Origin: Microbacterium sp. 11MF | GTDB lineage: Bacteria > Actinomycetota > Actinomycetes > Actinomycetales > Microbacteriaceae | Length of the DNA: 64,000 nucleotides | Direction of reading: 5' to 3' | Assembly: GCF_000383475.1 (NCBI RefSeq) | Contig: NZ_KB911459.1 | Span: 324,467 to 388,466 of the forward strand | In this document: positions 1 to 8,837 of the stretch, piece by piece | Numbering within the stretch: the first letter of the stretch is position 1 | How the letters are laid out: each line of letters begins with the position of its first letter | Program-made: the position numbers and the translations under genes | Notes under the pieces: model-generated | Seen by the model: only the letters and a program-made list of their open reading frames with translations | Told to the model about the DNA's origin: nothing | Databases searched by the model: none

Positions 1-457
1 ACACGATGTTCACGACCCACAGGGCGACGGGGAGAAGTCCGATCAGCAGGCCGATGACCGGGATCCAGCCGAGCACGAGCGTGAGGATCCAGGCCGCGAC
101 CATCGCGATCGTGAACGTGATCTGCCAGTTGAGCGCTTCTTTGCCTTCGGCGTTCGTCCGGGGTCCCCGGTCCTTGAAGATCAGCCAGATGACGAGGGCG
201 GGAACGAATCCGATGACGCCGCCGAAGTGCGCGAAGGATGCCCACTGCTTGTCCTGGTCGGGCGGAAGCGGACCCGAGGGCGCCGGCTGGGCGTAGGGCT
301 GCGACGGAGGTTGCTGCCCGTAGGGCTGCTGCGGTGGCGGTGAGTAGGGCTGCTGCGGCGGTGCCGGGTGGTCGTTGGGCGCCTGCCCGGGGGGCGGCGT
401 CGGACCGCCAGCGGGAGGAGTGGGCCCGCCGTTCTGCGGGGGATTCGGATCTGACAT
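1..457 (-). CDS. DUF4870 domain-containing membrane protein (partial, 3' end outside window)
   Basis: The gene starts at the ATG at 455-457 behind a strong Shine-Dalgarno site (aggagg, about 8 nt upstream) and runs off the left edge. The first 80 residues are rich in Pro, Gln, Gly and Tyr, with repeated QQPYGQ and QQPYSP blocks. Next comes a DUF4870-like core: a KQWASFAHFGG start, a hydrophobic helix, an NAEGKEALNWQ loop and two more hydrophobic stretches. DUF4870 proteins are small integral membrane proteins of unknown biochemical role, and the Pro/Gln-rich tail is presumably cytosolic. The gene is divergent from the PP2C phosphatase gene. The family call is fairly secure; the function is unknown. 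Confidence 0.85.
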   Translation of the reverse strand, partial: MSDPNPPQNGGPTPPAGGPTPPPGQAPNDHPAPPQQPYSPPPQQPYGQQPPSQPYAQPAPSGPLPPDQDKQWASFAHFGGVIGFVPALVIWLIFKDRGPRTNAEGKEALNWQITFTIAMVAAWILTLVLGWIPVIGLLIGLLPVALWVVNIV

Positions 458-632
458 CGCTGTGTCCTCCTGTCGGGGTCGCCGCGGGCGCGGCGTCCGG
501 CGCGCGTGCGCCGGTTCAGCGAAACCGTAGTGCCCTCCACCAGTGCAGGGCAACGGCTTGTGCCGCGAGATGACGGGGGTGGTGTCCACTAGAGTGTGAA
601 GACGCTGCACCGATCAGGAAAGAAGGCGGAGC

Positions 633-1451
633 GTGCCCGAAGTCGTCACCTCATCCCGCGTCGTCACCACCGGCACGGGTTCCGTCGAGGTGCGCTGGGC
701 CGAGGTCACCCACCAGGGCCGGCGACGCGAGAACAACCAGGACGCCGTCCTCTCCGCGTTCCCCCTCTTCGTCGTCGCAGACGGCATGGGCGGTCACATC
801 GGCGGCGAGATCGCGAGCTCTCGGACCGTCGAGCGACTGTCGGCCGCGGTCGATCGTGGAACCGTCTCTCCCGAAGTGATCGAGGACGCCCTCGAGCGCG
901 CGGTCGATGACATCGCGTCGCATTCCGAGACGACGGACGACGGCACCGGCACGACCGTGACCGGCGTCTACCTCGACCTCACGGGTGACGAGCCGACCTG
1001 GGTGACTCTCAACATCGGCGACTCGCGCGTGTATCTCCTCCGCGACGGCGCCCTCGCTCAGGTGACGACCGACCACTCGGTGGTCCAGGAACTCATCGCC
1101 GCAGGTCGCCTCAGCCCCGAAGAGGCCGAGAACCACCCCTACGGGAACGTCATCACCCGCGCCGTGGGACCCAGCGACGGTGTCGTGCCCGACTACGTCC
1201 GTCTCGAGGTTGTCGACGGCGATCGCTTCGTCGTCTGCAGCGACGGGCTGACCAAAGAACTCACCGACTACGGCATCCTCCACTTCCTTCTGCAGCACCA
1301 CGATCCGGCCGCCGCAGTCGACGCGATGCTCGAAGCCGCGCTCGAGAACGGCGGCCGCGACAACGTCTCGATCATCGTCGTGGGTGCGCGGTTCCTCTCG
1401 GCGGACGACGACACCGCGACCGTCGAGATCTCCTCCCCGGTCGCCTCCTGA
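633..1451 (+). CDS. PP2C-family protein serine/threonine phosphatase
   Basis: This is a 272-residue, metal-dependent PP2C phosphatase that removes phosphate from Ser/Thr on proteins. The conserved motifs run in order: RRENNQDAV near residue 30, VADGMGGH with the metal-binding Asp, GTGTTVTG, NIGDSRVYLLRDG, TTDHSVV, ITRAVG, VCSDGLTKEL and GGRDNVSIIVV at the end. There is no membrane segment, unlike mycobacterial PstP, so the enzyme should be cytosolic. The GTG start at 633 follows an AAGGCGGAG ribosome site. The FtsK/EccC-like ATPase gene begins about 40-65 nt downstream on the same strand, so the two are probably co-transcribed. That suggests phosphorylation control of the neighbouring secretion-type ATPase, which is inference. 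Confidence 0.93.
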   Translation: MPEVVTSSRVVTTGTGSVEVRWAEVTHQGRRRENNQDAVLSAFPLFVVADGMGGHIGGEIASSRTVERLSAAVDRGTVSPEVIEDALERAVDDIASHSETTDDGTGTTVTGVYLDLTGDEPTWVTLNIGDSRVYLLRDGALAQVTTDHSVVQELIAAGRLSPEEAENHPYGNVITRAVGPSDGVVPDYVRLEVVDGDRFVVCSDGLTKELTDYGILHFLLQHHDPAAAVDAMLEAALENGGRDNVSIIVVGARFLSADDDTATVEISSPVAS

Positions 1452-1516
1452 CGGATTCGTCCACAGGCCGTCGTCTCCCGCGTCTGCGGGTGGTGTCGTC
1501 TGACGAGAGTGGATGC

Positions 1517-4255
1517 GTGTCCACTCTCGCTCCCGATGACCCGCTGACCCTCCCGCGTCGACCCGCGCCGACACCGCGTCCGCCGCTTCCCCTGATGACC
1601 GCCGTCGTGCCGGTCATCGGCGCGGTCGTCCTCTGGGCGGTGACGGGATCGGCCTACGCCCTCCTGTTCGCAGCGCTCGGACCCCTGATCGCGGTGGCCT
1701 CGGTCGCGGACGCCGCGCGCACGTCGAGGCGGACCGCGAAGAAGGATGCCGCAGCCCTCAGGCGCGAGCTCGCGCAGGCCGAGGTCGAGGTGGCCCGCAG
1801 ACACGAGGACGAACGCGAGCAGCGGTGGGCGACGCATCCGGACGTTCAACGGTTCCTCGCGAGGCCCGAATCGATCTGGCGCTCCGTGGCCGAACGCGAG
1901 GCCATGCTGGTCGTCGGGTCCGGTGATGACGCCAGCGCTCTCCGCGTCACGGGCGGCGACGGTGATGACGCGGCGACCGCGCTGCGTCGCAGCGCCGGCG
2001 TCCTCAGCGACGTCCCCGTGCCGATCCCCCTGACGACCGGGGTCGCCGTCATCGGACCGCCCCGACTGGCGGCGGCCGTGACGCGCGCCCTCGCCCTGCA
2101 GATCCTCCTGTGCCTGGCTCCCGGTCGGGTGCGGCTGGGCGACGGCGGGCCGGCGTGGACGGATGCCGCTCCCCACCGCGCCGCGGTGGTGGGACCCCTC
2201 CTCCAGATTCTGGAAGAGGGAGGTCTGGTGGGCGGCGATGTCGACGTCCCGCTCGTCGTCGTCCCCGAAGGCGCCCCGCCGCCCCCGCGGTGCGGGGCGG
2301 TCCTCAGGCTCACCGGTCCCACGACGGCACGCCTCGACCTCGACGGTCGATCCCGCGACGTGACCGTCGAGGTCGTGTCGGAGCACCAGGCGGCACGGGC
2401 GGCGGAGCTGCTGTCCGAGCGGGCGACCCGAGCACTGGGGAACACGGTCGACCTGCCGATCACGCTCCGCGACGCGATGCGCAGCGCCCCCGCGGCGGGG
2501 CCGGGGTCGCTTCCCGCAGCCTTCGCCGCGGCCGGCGGTGCCGTGTTCCCGATCGACCTGGTCCATGACGGTCCGCACGCCGTCGTCATCGGGATGACCG
2601 GAGCGGGCAAGAGCGAGCTCCTCACATCGTGGGTGGTGTCGTTGTGCGCCGCGCACACGGCTTCGCAGGTGGGGCTCCTCCTCGTCGACTTCAAGGGAGG
2701 GAGGACGTTCGACCATCTCGCGTCGCTGCCGCACGTGACGGGGGTCCTGACCGACCTCGACGAGCCGACGACCGTCCGCGCGATCGAGAGCCTCCGCGCC
2801 GAGGTGAGGTATCGGGAGCGGACCCTCGCCGCGCGAGGCGCCCGCGACATCGACGAAGCGGGCGCCTCGCTCGGCCGCCTCGTGATCGTCGTCGACGAAT
2901 ACGCGGCGCTCGTCGCTGCGCATCCCGTCCTCCACGATGTGTTCGGCGACCTCGCCGCGCGCGGCCGGGCGCTCGGCATCCATCTGATCCTCGCGGCGCA
3001 GCGGGCGAACGGTGTCTTCCGGGATGCGGTCCTCGCCAACGCGCCGCTCCGCATCGCGCTCCGGGTGGCTGACACATCCGACTCGCGCGCCGTGCTGGGC
3101 GTCGACGACGCCTGCCGACTCTCCGGGCGGCCCGAGGCGCGCGGCACCGCACTCGTCCGCCGCAGCCGCGACACGGCGCCGCAGGCGGTCCGGGTAGCCT
3201 TGTGCGACGGCGCAGTCATCGCCGAGACGGTCGAGAGCCGTCGTGGTGACCGTGCGCGGCGCCCGTGGCTTCCCGCGCTCCCCGAGCGGATTCCGCTGTC
3301 GCCGTCGCCGGGCCGGGACGGGGTGCTGCTCGGCGTCGCCGACGAGCCCGAGCAGCAGCGCCAGCGCGAGGTCATCTGGGAGGATCCCGCCCTGGTGGTC
3401 ATCGGCGGCCCCGGCAGCGGCAGGACCGGCGTTCTGCGCGCCGTCGCCGCGCAGTCGACCGTGCGGGTGGTGCCGCCGGACCCCGAGGGAGCGTGGGACA
3501 CCCTCACCGGTATCGAGGGGATGCCGGCCGGCACGACGCTCCTCGTCGACGATCTCGACGTGGTGCTGTCGGCCCTGCCGGGGGAGTACGGCGCCGTCGC
3601 GGCGGAGGCACTGGAGAGCGCGCTGCGCGCGGCCCGGGCCCGCGGCATCCGGATCGTGCTGACGACGCAGCGCGTCGGCGGCGGCGTGGGGCGGATCCTC
3701 GAGCTCGTGCCTCGGCGGCTCATCCTGGCAACGGCATCCCGCGCCGACCATGTCGCGGCGGGAGGGGAATCGGCCGACTTCGTCGTGGACCCGCCACCCG
3801 GACGCGGAAGGCTCGGTCGCACGCTCGTCCAGGTGGTGGATGCCGGTGAGCTGCCGTTGCACGGGCCCAGCGAGGGTCCGCCGGTGTGGCAGCCCGGCCG
3901 GCGTCCCGCAGCGGTGGTGGTGCCCGCGGGGCCACGATCGCGTCGGTTGACGGAGGCGTGGGAGCGGATGGGGATCCGGGTCGATTCGGTCGACGGCGAG
4001 GCTCGCCTGGCCCGCGGCGGTGTCGTGATCGGATCACCGGACGCCTGGCTCGCACAGTGGCGCCTGCTCGCGGCAGCGCGTGCCGACGGCGACCTCGTCA
4101 TCGATGCCGCGTGCGCCGCCGAGTACCGGTCGCTCGTCGGTACGCGTGACCTGCCGCCGTTCGCCGTCCCGGGGGCGTCGCGGGCCTGGGTGCACTCTCC
4201 CGACCGGCCCGTGCGCCGAGTGCTGCTCGCCGGTGAGGGGGAGGGGGCCGGCTGA
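1517..4255 (+). CDS. FtsK/SpoIIIE-domain ATPase of EccC/EssC type
   Basis: This is a large P-loop ATPase resembling the membrane motor of type VII (WXG100) secretion. Near the N-terminus lie two hydrophobic helices (residues about 26-72), then a charged coiled coil. The first ATPase module is complete: Walker A GMTGAGKS near residue 359, LLLVDFKGG, and Walker B VIVVDEYAAL. The second module is degenerate, with GGPGSGRTG (Arg where the Walker Lys should be) and LLVDDLDVVL. At about 912 residues it is shorter than typical three-module EccC proteins. GTGs at 1490, 1493 and 1517 are all possible starts; none has a strong ribosome site, and 1517 has a weak GAGAG upstream. No EccB, EccD, EccE or mycosin gene is nearby, and the only WXG100 gene in the window is about 40 kb away. 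Confidence 0.85.
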   Translation: MSTLAPDDPLTLPRRPAPTPRPPLPLMTAVVPVIGAVVLWAVTGSAYALLFAALGPLIAVASVADAARTSRRTAKKDAAALRRELAQAEVEVARRHEDEREQRWATHPDVQRFLARPESIWRSVAEREAMLVVGSGDDASALRVTGGDGDDAATALRRSAGVLSDVPVPIPLTTGVAVIGPPRLAAAVTRALALQILLCLAPGRVRLGDGGPAWTDAAPHRAAVVGPLLQILEEGGLVGGDVDVPLVVVPEGAPPPPRCGAVLRLTGPTTARLDLDGRSRDVTVEVVSEHQAARAAELLSERATRALGNTVDLPITLRDAMRSAPAAGPGSLPAAFAAAGGAVFPIDLVHDGPHAVVIGMTGAGKSELLTSWVVSLCAAHTASQVGLLLVDFKGGRTFDHLASLPHVTGVLTDLDEPTTVRAIESLRAEVRYRERTLAARGARDIDEAGASLGRLVIVVDEYAALVAAHPVLHDVFGDLAARGRALGIHLILAAQRANGVFRDAVLANAPLRIALRVADTSDSRAVLGVDDACRLSGRPEARGTALVRRSRDTAPQAVRVALCDGAVIAETVESRRGDRARRPWLPALPERIPLSPSPGRDGVLLGVADEPEQQRQREVIWEDPALVVIGGPGSGRTGVLRAVAAQSTVRVVPPDPEGAWDTLTGIEGMPAGTTLLVDDLDVVLSALPGEYGAVAAEALESALRAARARGIRIVLTTQRVGGGVGRILELVPRRLILATASRADHVAAGGESADFVVDPPPGRGRLGRTLVQVVDAGELPLHGPSEGPPVWQPGRRPAAVVVPAGPRSRRLTEAWERMGIRVDSVDGEARLARGGVVIGSPDAWLAQWRLLAAARADGDLVIDAACAAEYRSLVGTRDLPPFAVPGASRAWVHSPDRPVRRVLLAGEGEGAG

Positions 4256-4261
4256 CAGGGC

Positions 4262-5251
4262 TCAGACGGTGGGTCGGATGACCCCGACATCGCGGCCGCC
4301 GCCGGTCACCGTCAGCGGCAGATCGCCCAGGGTGCGGGCGACGTCGGCCGCCTGCAACGCCCCCGCCCGCACGAGCAAGGTGAGGGCGGTGACGACACCC
4401 GCCCGGTTGCTCCCGTCGAGGATCTTCAGGACGACCGTGGTGCCGTCGGGGGCGACCATCGCCATGACCCCTTCGGCACCGTGCTTGGCGAACACGCCGA
4501 GCCGCTCGGTCACGATCGAGTCCGGCAGCCCGGGACCCTGGATCACCCACGGGTGCTCGCGGACGGCGCGCACCAGCATGCCGGCGCTCCGGTGCAGGGC
4601 GAAGGGCGAGCGCTCCGAAGACGCCCCGATGCGATGGATCGCGCGCGCCAGTGCGGCGAGCGTCATCGCGTGCACCGGGGCGCCGCATCCGTCCACCGCC
4701 GTCGCCGTGATCTTCGTGCCGGTGAGGCGCTCGACCACCTCGCGCGTGTGGACCTGCAGCGGATGCTGCGGCTCGAGGTACGTGGCCATGTCCCACCCGT
4801 TCGCGTGGCAGGCCAACAGCATCGCCGCGTGCTTTCCCGAGCAGTTCATCCGTACGCGCTGCGGGCCGATGAGCTCTCGGGTCATCTCGTCGCGCGCTGC
4901 CGCATCCCCGGGCCAGGCCGGCGGGCACAGGAGCGCGTCCTCGCCGACGCCGGCGGCGTTCAGGATGTCCGTCACGAGCGCGACGTGACGGTCTGTCCCC
5001 GAGTGGCTGGCCGTGGCCACGGCGAGATGAGCGCCTTCGAGCGCGGCTCCGGCCGAGACGCTCGCCAACGCCTGCATCGGCTTGAGGGACGAGCGGGGGA
5101 GGATCGGCGCCTCCACCGCGCCCAGTGTCGACACGACGACGCCGTCCGGATCCAGCACGATCGCCGATCCCGCGTGACGGGATTCCACGAATCCGCTGCG
5201 TTCGACGACGGCGAGTTCGACGGCATCCGTCACAGCGAAGGTCTCAGGCAC
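4262..5251 (-). CDS. Asparaginase (bacterial asparaginase II family)
   Basis: This 329-residue protein belongs to the bacterial asparaginase II family (as in Rhizobium), which hydrolyses L-asparagine to aspartate and ammonia and is unrelated to the AnsA/AnsB fold. Recognisable blocks are VESRHAGSAIVLD near the N-terminus, PRSSLKPMQAL, SHSGTDRHVA, RMNCSGKHAAMLLAC around residue 130, VDGCGAPVHAM, and a Gly-rich tail. The GTG start is preceded by TAGGCT and a 6-nt spacer, which fits leaderless transcription. It converges on the ATPase gene, with 6 nt between stop codons, and is divergent from the OsmC gene. The family is clear; substrate preference is inferred. Confidence 0.9.
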   Translation of the reverse strand: MPETFAVTDAVELAVVERSGFVESRHAGSAIVLDPDGVVVSTLGAVEAPILPRSSLKPMQALASVSAGAALEGAHLAVATASHSGTDRHVALVTDILNAAGVGEDALLCPPAWPGDAAARDEMTRELIGPQRVRMNCSGKHAAMLLACHANGWDMATYLEPQHPLQVHTREVVERLTGTKITATAVDGCGAPVHAMTLAALARAIHRIGASSERSPFALHRSAGMLVRAVREHPWVIQGPGLPDSIVTERLGVFAKHGAEGVMAMVAPDGTTVVLKILDGSNRAGVVTALTLLVRAGALQAADVARTLGDLPLTVTGGGRDVGVIRPTV

Positions 5252-5311
5252 CCGCCCAGCCTACCCAGCGGGCTCGGGGCCACCGCCGTCCGAAGGTGCG
5301 AGACTGACGGT

Positions 5312-5797
5312 GTGCGCGACGAACACCACTACCGAGTGAGCACCCTGTGGACCGGGGACCGAGGCACCGGCACGAGCGGGTACCGCGACTACGACCGGGC
5401 CGTCACCCTCCGCGTCGAGGGGAAGCCCGACCTCCTGGGCTCGAGCGACAGGCCGTTCCGCGGGGACCCGACGCGCTGGAACCCCGAGGACCTCCTGCTC
5501 GCGGCGCTGTCGGAGTGCCACCTGCTCTCGTACCTGCACGCGTGCGTGACGGCGGGCGTCGTGGTCACGTCCTACGAGGACGACGCGTCCGGGACGATGG
5601 TGCTCGACGGGAAGGGCGGGGGAGCGTTCCGCGAGGTGACACTGCACCCGCGAGTCACGGTCGCCGAACCCGCCATGATCCCGGCGGCGGAGGCGGCGCA
5701 CCGGCAGGCACGCGAATGGTGCTTCATCGCGAATTCCGTGAACTTCCCCGTGCATCACGAGGCGACGGTGACTGCTGCCGCACCTCACGAGTCCTGA
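5312..5797 (+). CDS. OsmC family peroxiredoxin-like protein
   Basis: This is a 161-residue OsmC/Ohr-family protein. These are thiol peroxidases that reduce organic hydroperoxides with a Cys pair. The family pattern is visible: an N-terminal WTGDRGTGTSGYRDY strand region, FRGDPTRWNPEDLLLAALSEC with the first Cys, a helix containing LHAC, and ARE-WCFIANSVNF with the second candidate redox Cys. The in-frame GTG at 5312 is chosen because the reading frame upstream lies inside the asparaginase gene on the other strand and because the protein then starts at the normal place for the family. OsmC subclades differ in substrate, and I cannot assign one. Confidence 0.88.
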   Translation: MRDEHHYRVSTLWTGDRGTGTSGYRDYDRAVTLRVEGKPDLLGSSDRPFRGDPTRWNPEDLLLAALSECHLLSYLHACVTAGVVVTSYEDDASGTMVLDGKGGGAFREVTLHPRVTVAEPAMIPAAEAAHRQAREWCFIANSVNFPVHHEATVTAAAPHES

Positions 5798-5821
5798 CCC
5801 GGCTGCGCCGAGGGGTCCCGC

Positions 5822-6601
5822 TCAGCGTCGCTCGTGCGGGAGCACCTGTTTGAGCCGCTCGACCGGGTTCTGCGCGGGGACCTCGTTGTACGCTCCGGCC
5901 AGCTCCTGACCGGAGAGCGCGTGGATCGCGGTCATGATGTCGTCCGTCGCCTGACGGCGGGCGCGACCGGAGGACGCCGCGCCGTGGTGCGAGAGGTCGA
6001 TGGGTTCGCCGTACCGGATGGTGACCCGGGGGGACAGGCGCGGCCACTTGGCGCCGACGGGCATCGCCGCGTTCGTGCCGACGATGCCGACGGGCACGAC
6101 GGGGGCGCCCGTCTCGAGAGCGAGGAAGGCGACGCCGGTGCGGCCCTTGTACAGACGCCCGTCCAGTGACCGCGTCCCCTCGGGGTAGAGCGCGATGGCC
6201 TTCCCGGACTGGAGGATGCGGCGCTGCTGATCGAGCGCATCGAGGGCGGCCTGGCCGGCACCGCGCTGAACGGGCGTCGCGCCGAGGGCGCGGAAGAACC
6301 GGTTGCTGAACCAGCCCTTCAGGCCGGTGCCGTCGAAGTAGCTCGACTTGGCGAGGAAGTACACGGGGCGCGGCGCGAACAACGGGAGCACGAAAGAGTC
6401 GATGAAGCTCAGGTGATTGCTGGCCAGGATGATGGGACCCGTGCGCGGGATGTTCCCGACACCCTCGATCCGCGGCCGGTAGATGAGTCGAGCCAGGGGA
6501 CCGAAACCCCAGCGGACCAGGTAGTAGAGGGCCCCGGCGCGCGCGAGTTCATCGACAGATGACTCGGCAGAGGGCTCGGGGGGAGTCTGCGCTTCGGTCA
6601 C
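5822..6601 (-). CDS. 1-acyl-sn-glycerol-3-phosphate acyltransferase (PlsC-like)
   Basis: This is a lysophospholipid acyltransferase of the PlsC family, which transfers an acyl chain to the sn-2 position of lysophosphatidate at the membrane. The catalytic HX4D motif is present in SNHLSFIDS. The glycerol-phosphate-binding block is ALYPEGTRSLDGR, followed by GRTGVAFLALETGAPVVPVGI. Several upstream starts exist, to 6682. The GTG at 6601 is preferred because the protein then begins VTEAQTPPEP, as expected for the family, and because TACCCT plus 6 nt precedes it, which suits a leaderless message. The reading frame further upstream looks non-coding. Its C-terminus overlaps no other gene. Confidence 0.88.
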   Translation of the reverse strand: MTEAQTPPEPSAESSVDELARAGALYYLVRWGFGPLARLIYRPRIEGVGNIPRTGPIILASNHLSFIDSFVLPLFAPRPVYFLAKSSYFDGTGLKGWFSNRFFRALGATPVQRGAGQAALDALDQQRRILQSGKAIALYPEGTRSLDGRLYKGRTGVAFLALETGAPVVPVGIVGTNAAMPVGAKWPRLSPRVTIRYGEPIDLSHHGAASSGRARRQATDDIMTAIHALSGQELAGAYNEVPAQNPVERLKQVLPHERR

Positions 6602-6745
6602 CAGAAGAGGGTACTGCCAAACCCATACGCGTCCGGACATGACGGAGCAGCAGGTCGCGGCCGGATTCGGCGCCCGACTCACACCCCGGACAAAAGATCA
6701 TGGGGGAGTATGGACGGACACCCCGTATCTCTGTGAGGTTCTTTC

Positions 6746-7705
6746 GTGCGTCTTCGTCCCATCGCCGCCCTTTCCGCCGCTGCCGTGGCCGTCCTCCTGC
6801 TGGCCGGGTGCGCATCCGGCCAGGGCACCGCGCAGCCCACCGGAACGGCAGCTGCCGATCTCTGCGCCGCGCAAGCCAAGCCGGGCAAGGCTTCCGATTC
6901 CGTCAAGGTCGACGGCGAGGTCGGCAAGCCGTCCAAGGCGACGTTCGAGAAGCCGCTCGAGCCCAAGGCGCTGCAGGTGAGCGTCCTGGACGAGGGCACG
7001 GGCGACGCCGTGAAGCCGGGCGACTTCGTCTCGTATGCGATGACGGCCTACAACGCCAAGACGGGCGAAGAGCTCGCGACGGTCGGCTACAAGCCGGGCG
7101 AGTTCCTGCCTTCGCAGCTGTCGGCCGCAACTGTCCTCGGACAGGTCTTCGGGTGCGGCAAGATCGGCGAGCGCGTCGTCGCCGCCTTCCCCGCGAGCGA
7201 CACCGCCCAGTCCGAGGTCTACGTCCTCGACCTCCTCGGCACCGTGCCGACCGCAGCGTGGGGCGAGCCCCAGGCCGAACCCGCGGGACTCCCGAAGGTG
7301 AAGCTCGCCGACAACGGCGCCCCGACCATCACGATCCCCGAAGGCCAGGACCCGCCCACTGCGACGGAGGTCGCGACCCTGAAGAAGGGCGACGGCTACA
7401 AGGTCCAGCAGGGCGACTACACGCTCATCCAGTACACGGGCGTGCGCTGGTCGGACGGCAAGACGTTCGACTCCACCTGGGAGAAGAACACTCCGGCGAC
7501 CCTCACCACGACCCAGGTCGTCAAGGGCTTCCAGAAGGCGCTCGAGGGTCAGACCGTCGGATCGCAGGTGCTCGTCGTCATCCCGCCCGCCGAGGGATAC
7601 GGCGAGGGCAAGATCAACGAGGCCGACCTGAAGGGCGAGACGCTGGTCTTCGTCGTCGACATCCTCGGAGCGCAGTCGGCGACCGCCGGCGCCGCAACCG
7701 AATGA
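6746..7705 (+). CDS. FKBP-type peptidyl-prolyl isomerase, lipoprotein
   Basis: This is a 319-residue secreted lipoprotein. The N-terminus has a short basic start, a hydrophobic stretch and a clear lipobox (LLLAGC, Cys at about residue 22), so it should be lipid-anchored outside the membrane. Two FKBP-like domains follow. The first (about 55-150) is degenerate. The second (about 210-310) has the conserved [43 protein letters not shown] and LVFVVDILG strands of a peptidyl-prolyl cis-trans isomerase. The GTG start follows GAGG at a proper distance. It is probably an extracytoplasmic folding helper. A perfect hairpin after the stop separates it from dxr. Confidence 0.92.
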   Translation: MRLRPIAALSAAAVAVLLLAGCASGQGTAQPTGTAAADLCAAQAKPGKASDSVKVDGEVGKPSKATFEKPLEPKALQVSVLDEGTGDAVKPGDFVSYAMTAYNAKTGEELATVGYKPGEFLPSQLSAATVLGQVFGCGKIGERVVAAFPASDTAQSEVYVLDLLGTVPTAAWGEPQAEPAGLPKVKLADNGAPTITIPEGQDPPTATEVATLKKGDGYKVQQGDYTLIQYTGVRWSDGKTFDSTWEKNTPATLTTTQVVKGFQKALEGQTVGSQVLVVIPPAEGYGEGKINEADLKGETLVFVVDILGAQSATAGAATE

Positions 7706-7710
7706 CCCCG

Positions 7711-7734
7711 CGGCGGGCGCTTCGGCGCCCGCCG
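7711..7734 (+). terminator. Hairpin after the FKBP gene
   Basis: A perfect 10-bp GC stem (cggcgggcgc paired with gcgcccgccg) closes on a TTCG tetraloop, five bases after the stop codon of the FKBP gene. There is no T tract. The very stable stem suggests a terminator or 3'-end stabiliser just before the dxr promoter. Confidence 0.7.
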
Positions 7735-7748
7735 GTAGGGTGAAGGCC

Positions 7749-8831
7749 ATGCGACGCATCCTGATCCTGGGCTCGACCGGTTCGATCGGGACGCAGGCGC
7801 TCGACGTCATCCGCGCGAACCGCGACCGGTTCGAAGTCGTCGGCCTCGCCGCGGGTCGTGACCGCGACGGGATGCAGGCGCAGGCCGACGAGTTCGGGGT
7901 CACCGAGACCGCGCTCGGCGCGGTCGACGCCGAACGCCTGGTACGCAGCGTCGAGGCCGACGTGGTCATCAACGGCATCACGGGTTCCGTCGGTCTCGGT
8001 CCGACCCTCGCGGCCCTCGAATCCGGAGCGTTCCTCGCCCTCGCCAACAAGGAGTCGCTCATCGTGGGCGGGCCGCTCGTGACGAAGCTCGCGGCACCGG
8101 GCCAGATCGTCCCCGTCGACTCCGAGCACTCCGCCATCGCGCAGTGCCTGCGGGCGGGGGATGCGGCCGAGGTGCGACGTCTCGTCCTCACCGCGTCGGG
8201 CGGCCCCTTCCGTGGTCGCTCCCGCGACCGGTTGCAGGACGTCACACCGCGCGAAGCGCTCGCTCACCCGACGTGGGACATGGGCCGCGTCGTCACGACG
8301 AACTCCGCGACCCTCGTAAACAAGGGACTCGAGGTCATCGAGGCGCACCTGCTCTTCGGCATCCCGTACGACCGGATCGACGTCACGGTCCACCCGCAGT
8401 CCATCGTCCACTCGATGGTCGAGTTCGTCGACGGGTCGACGATCGTCCAGGCGTCCCCGCCCGACATGCGTCTGCCGATCTCGCTGTCGCTCGACTGGCC
8501 GCACCGGGTCGCCGGGGTCGGGGAGCCGCTGGACTGGACGACCGCGTCGACCTGGACGTTCGAGCCGCTCGACGAGGATGCCTTCCCGAGCGTCGCGCTC
8601 GCCAAGCAGGTCGGTGTGGCCGGCGACACGTATCCGGCCGTGTTCAACGCCGCGAACGAGCAGGCCGTCGACGCCTTCCACGAGGGCGCCCTGCCGTTCC
8701 TCGGGATCGTGGAGACCGTCGCGCGGGTCGTCGACGCGCACGAGCGCCCGAGCGAACTGACTCGGGAGTCGCTCGCCGCCGCCGAGCGGTGGGCCCGCGA
8801 CACGGCGGACCGGCTCATCGCCGCGCGCTGA
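7749..8831 (+). CDS. dxr: 1-deoxy-D-xylulose-5-phosphate reductoisomerase
   Basis: Dxr makes 2-C-methyl-D-erythritol 4-phosphate from DXP with NADPH, the first committed step of the MEP isoprenoid pathway. The protein is 360 residues, normal for the family. It shows the NADPH-binding [11 protein letters not shown] start, [26 protein letters not shown] with metal-binding Asp and Glu, [17 protein letters not shown], and [19 protein letters not shown] 7749 is chosen over GTG 7740: TAGGGT sits 7 nt before it, fitting leaderless transcription. rip1 and ispG follow at 11.9 and 15.3 kb on the same strand. That is the mycobacterial order, but here four opposite-strand genes are interposed. Confidence 0.97.
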   Translation: MRRILILGSTGSIGTQALDVIRANRDRFEVVGLAAGRDRDGMQAQADEFGVTETALGAVDAERLVRSVEADVVINGITGSVGLGPTLAALESGAFLALANKESLIVGGPLVTKLAAPGQIVPVDSEHSAIAQCLRAGDAAEVRRLVLTASGGPFRGRSRDRLQDVTPREALAHPTWDMGRVVTTNSATLVNKGLEVIEAHLLFGIPYDRIDVTVHPQSIVHSMVEFVDGSTIVQASPPDMRLPISLSLDWPHRVAGVGEPLDWTTASTWTFEPLDEDAFPSVALAKQVGVAGDTYPAVFNAANEQAVDAFHEGALPFLGIVETVARVVDAHERPSELTRESLAAAERWARDTADRLIAAR

Positions 8832-8837
8832 GCCGCG

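Noticed and set aside
1268..3862. 864-codon open frame on the minus strand across the ATPase gene
   Set aside because: GC-rich third positions keep antisense frames open. The plus-strand frame has clear ATPase motifs and this one has none.
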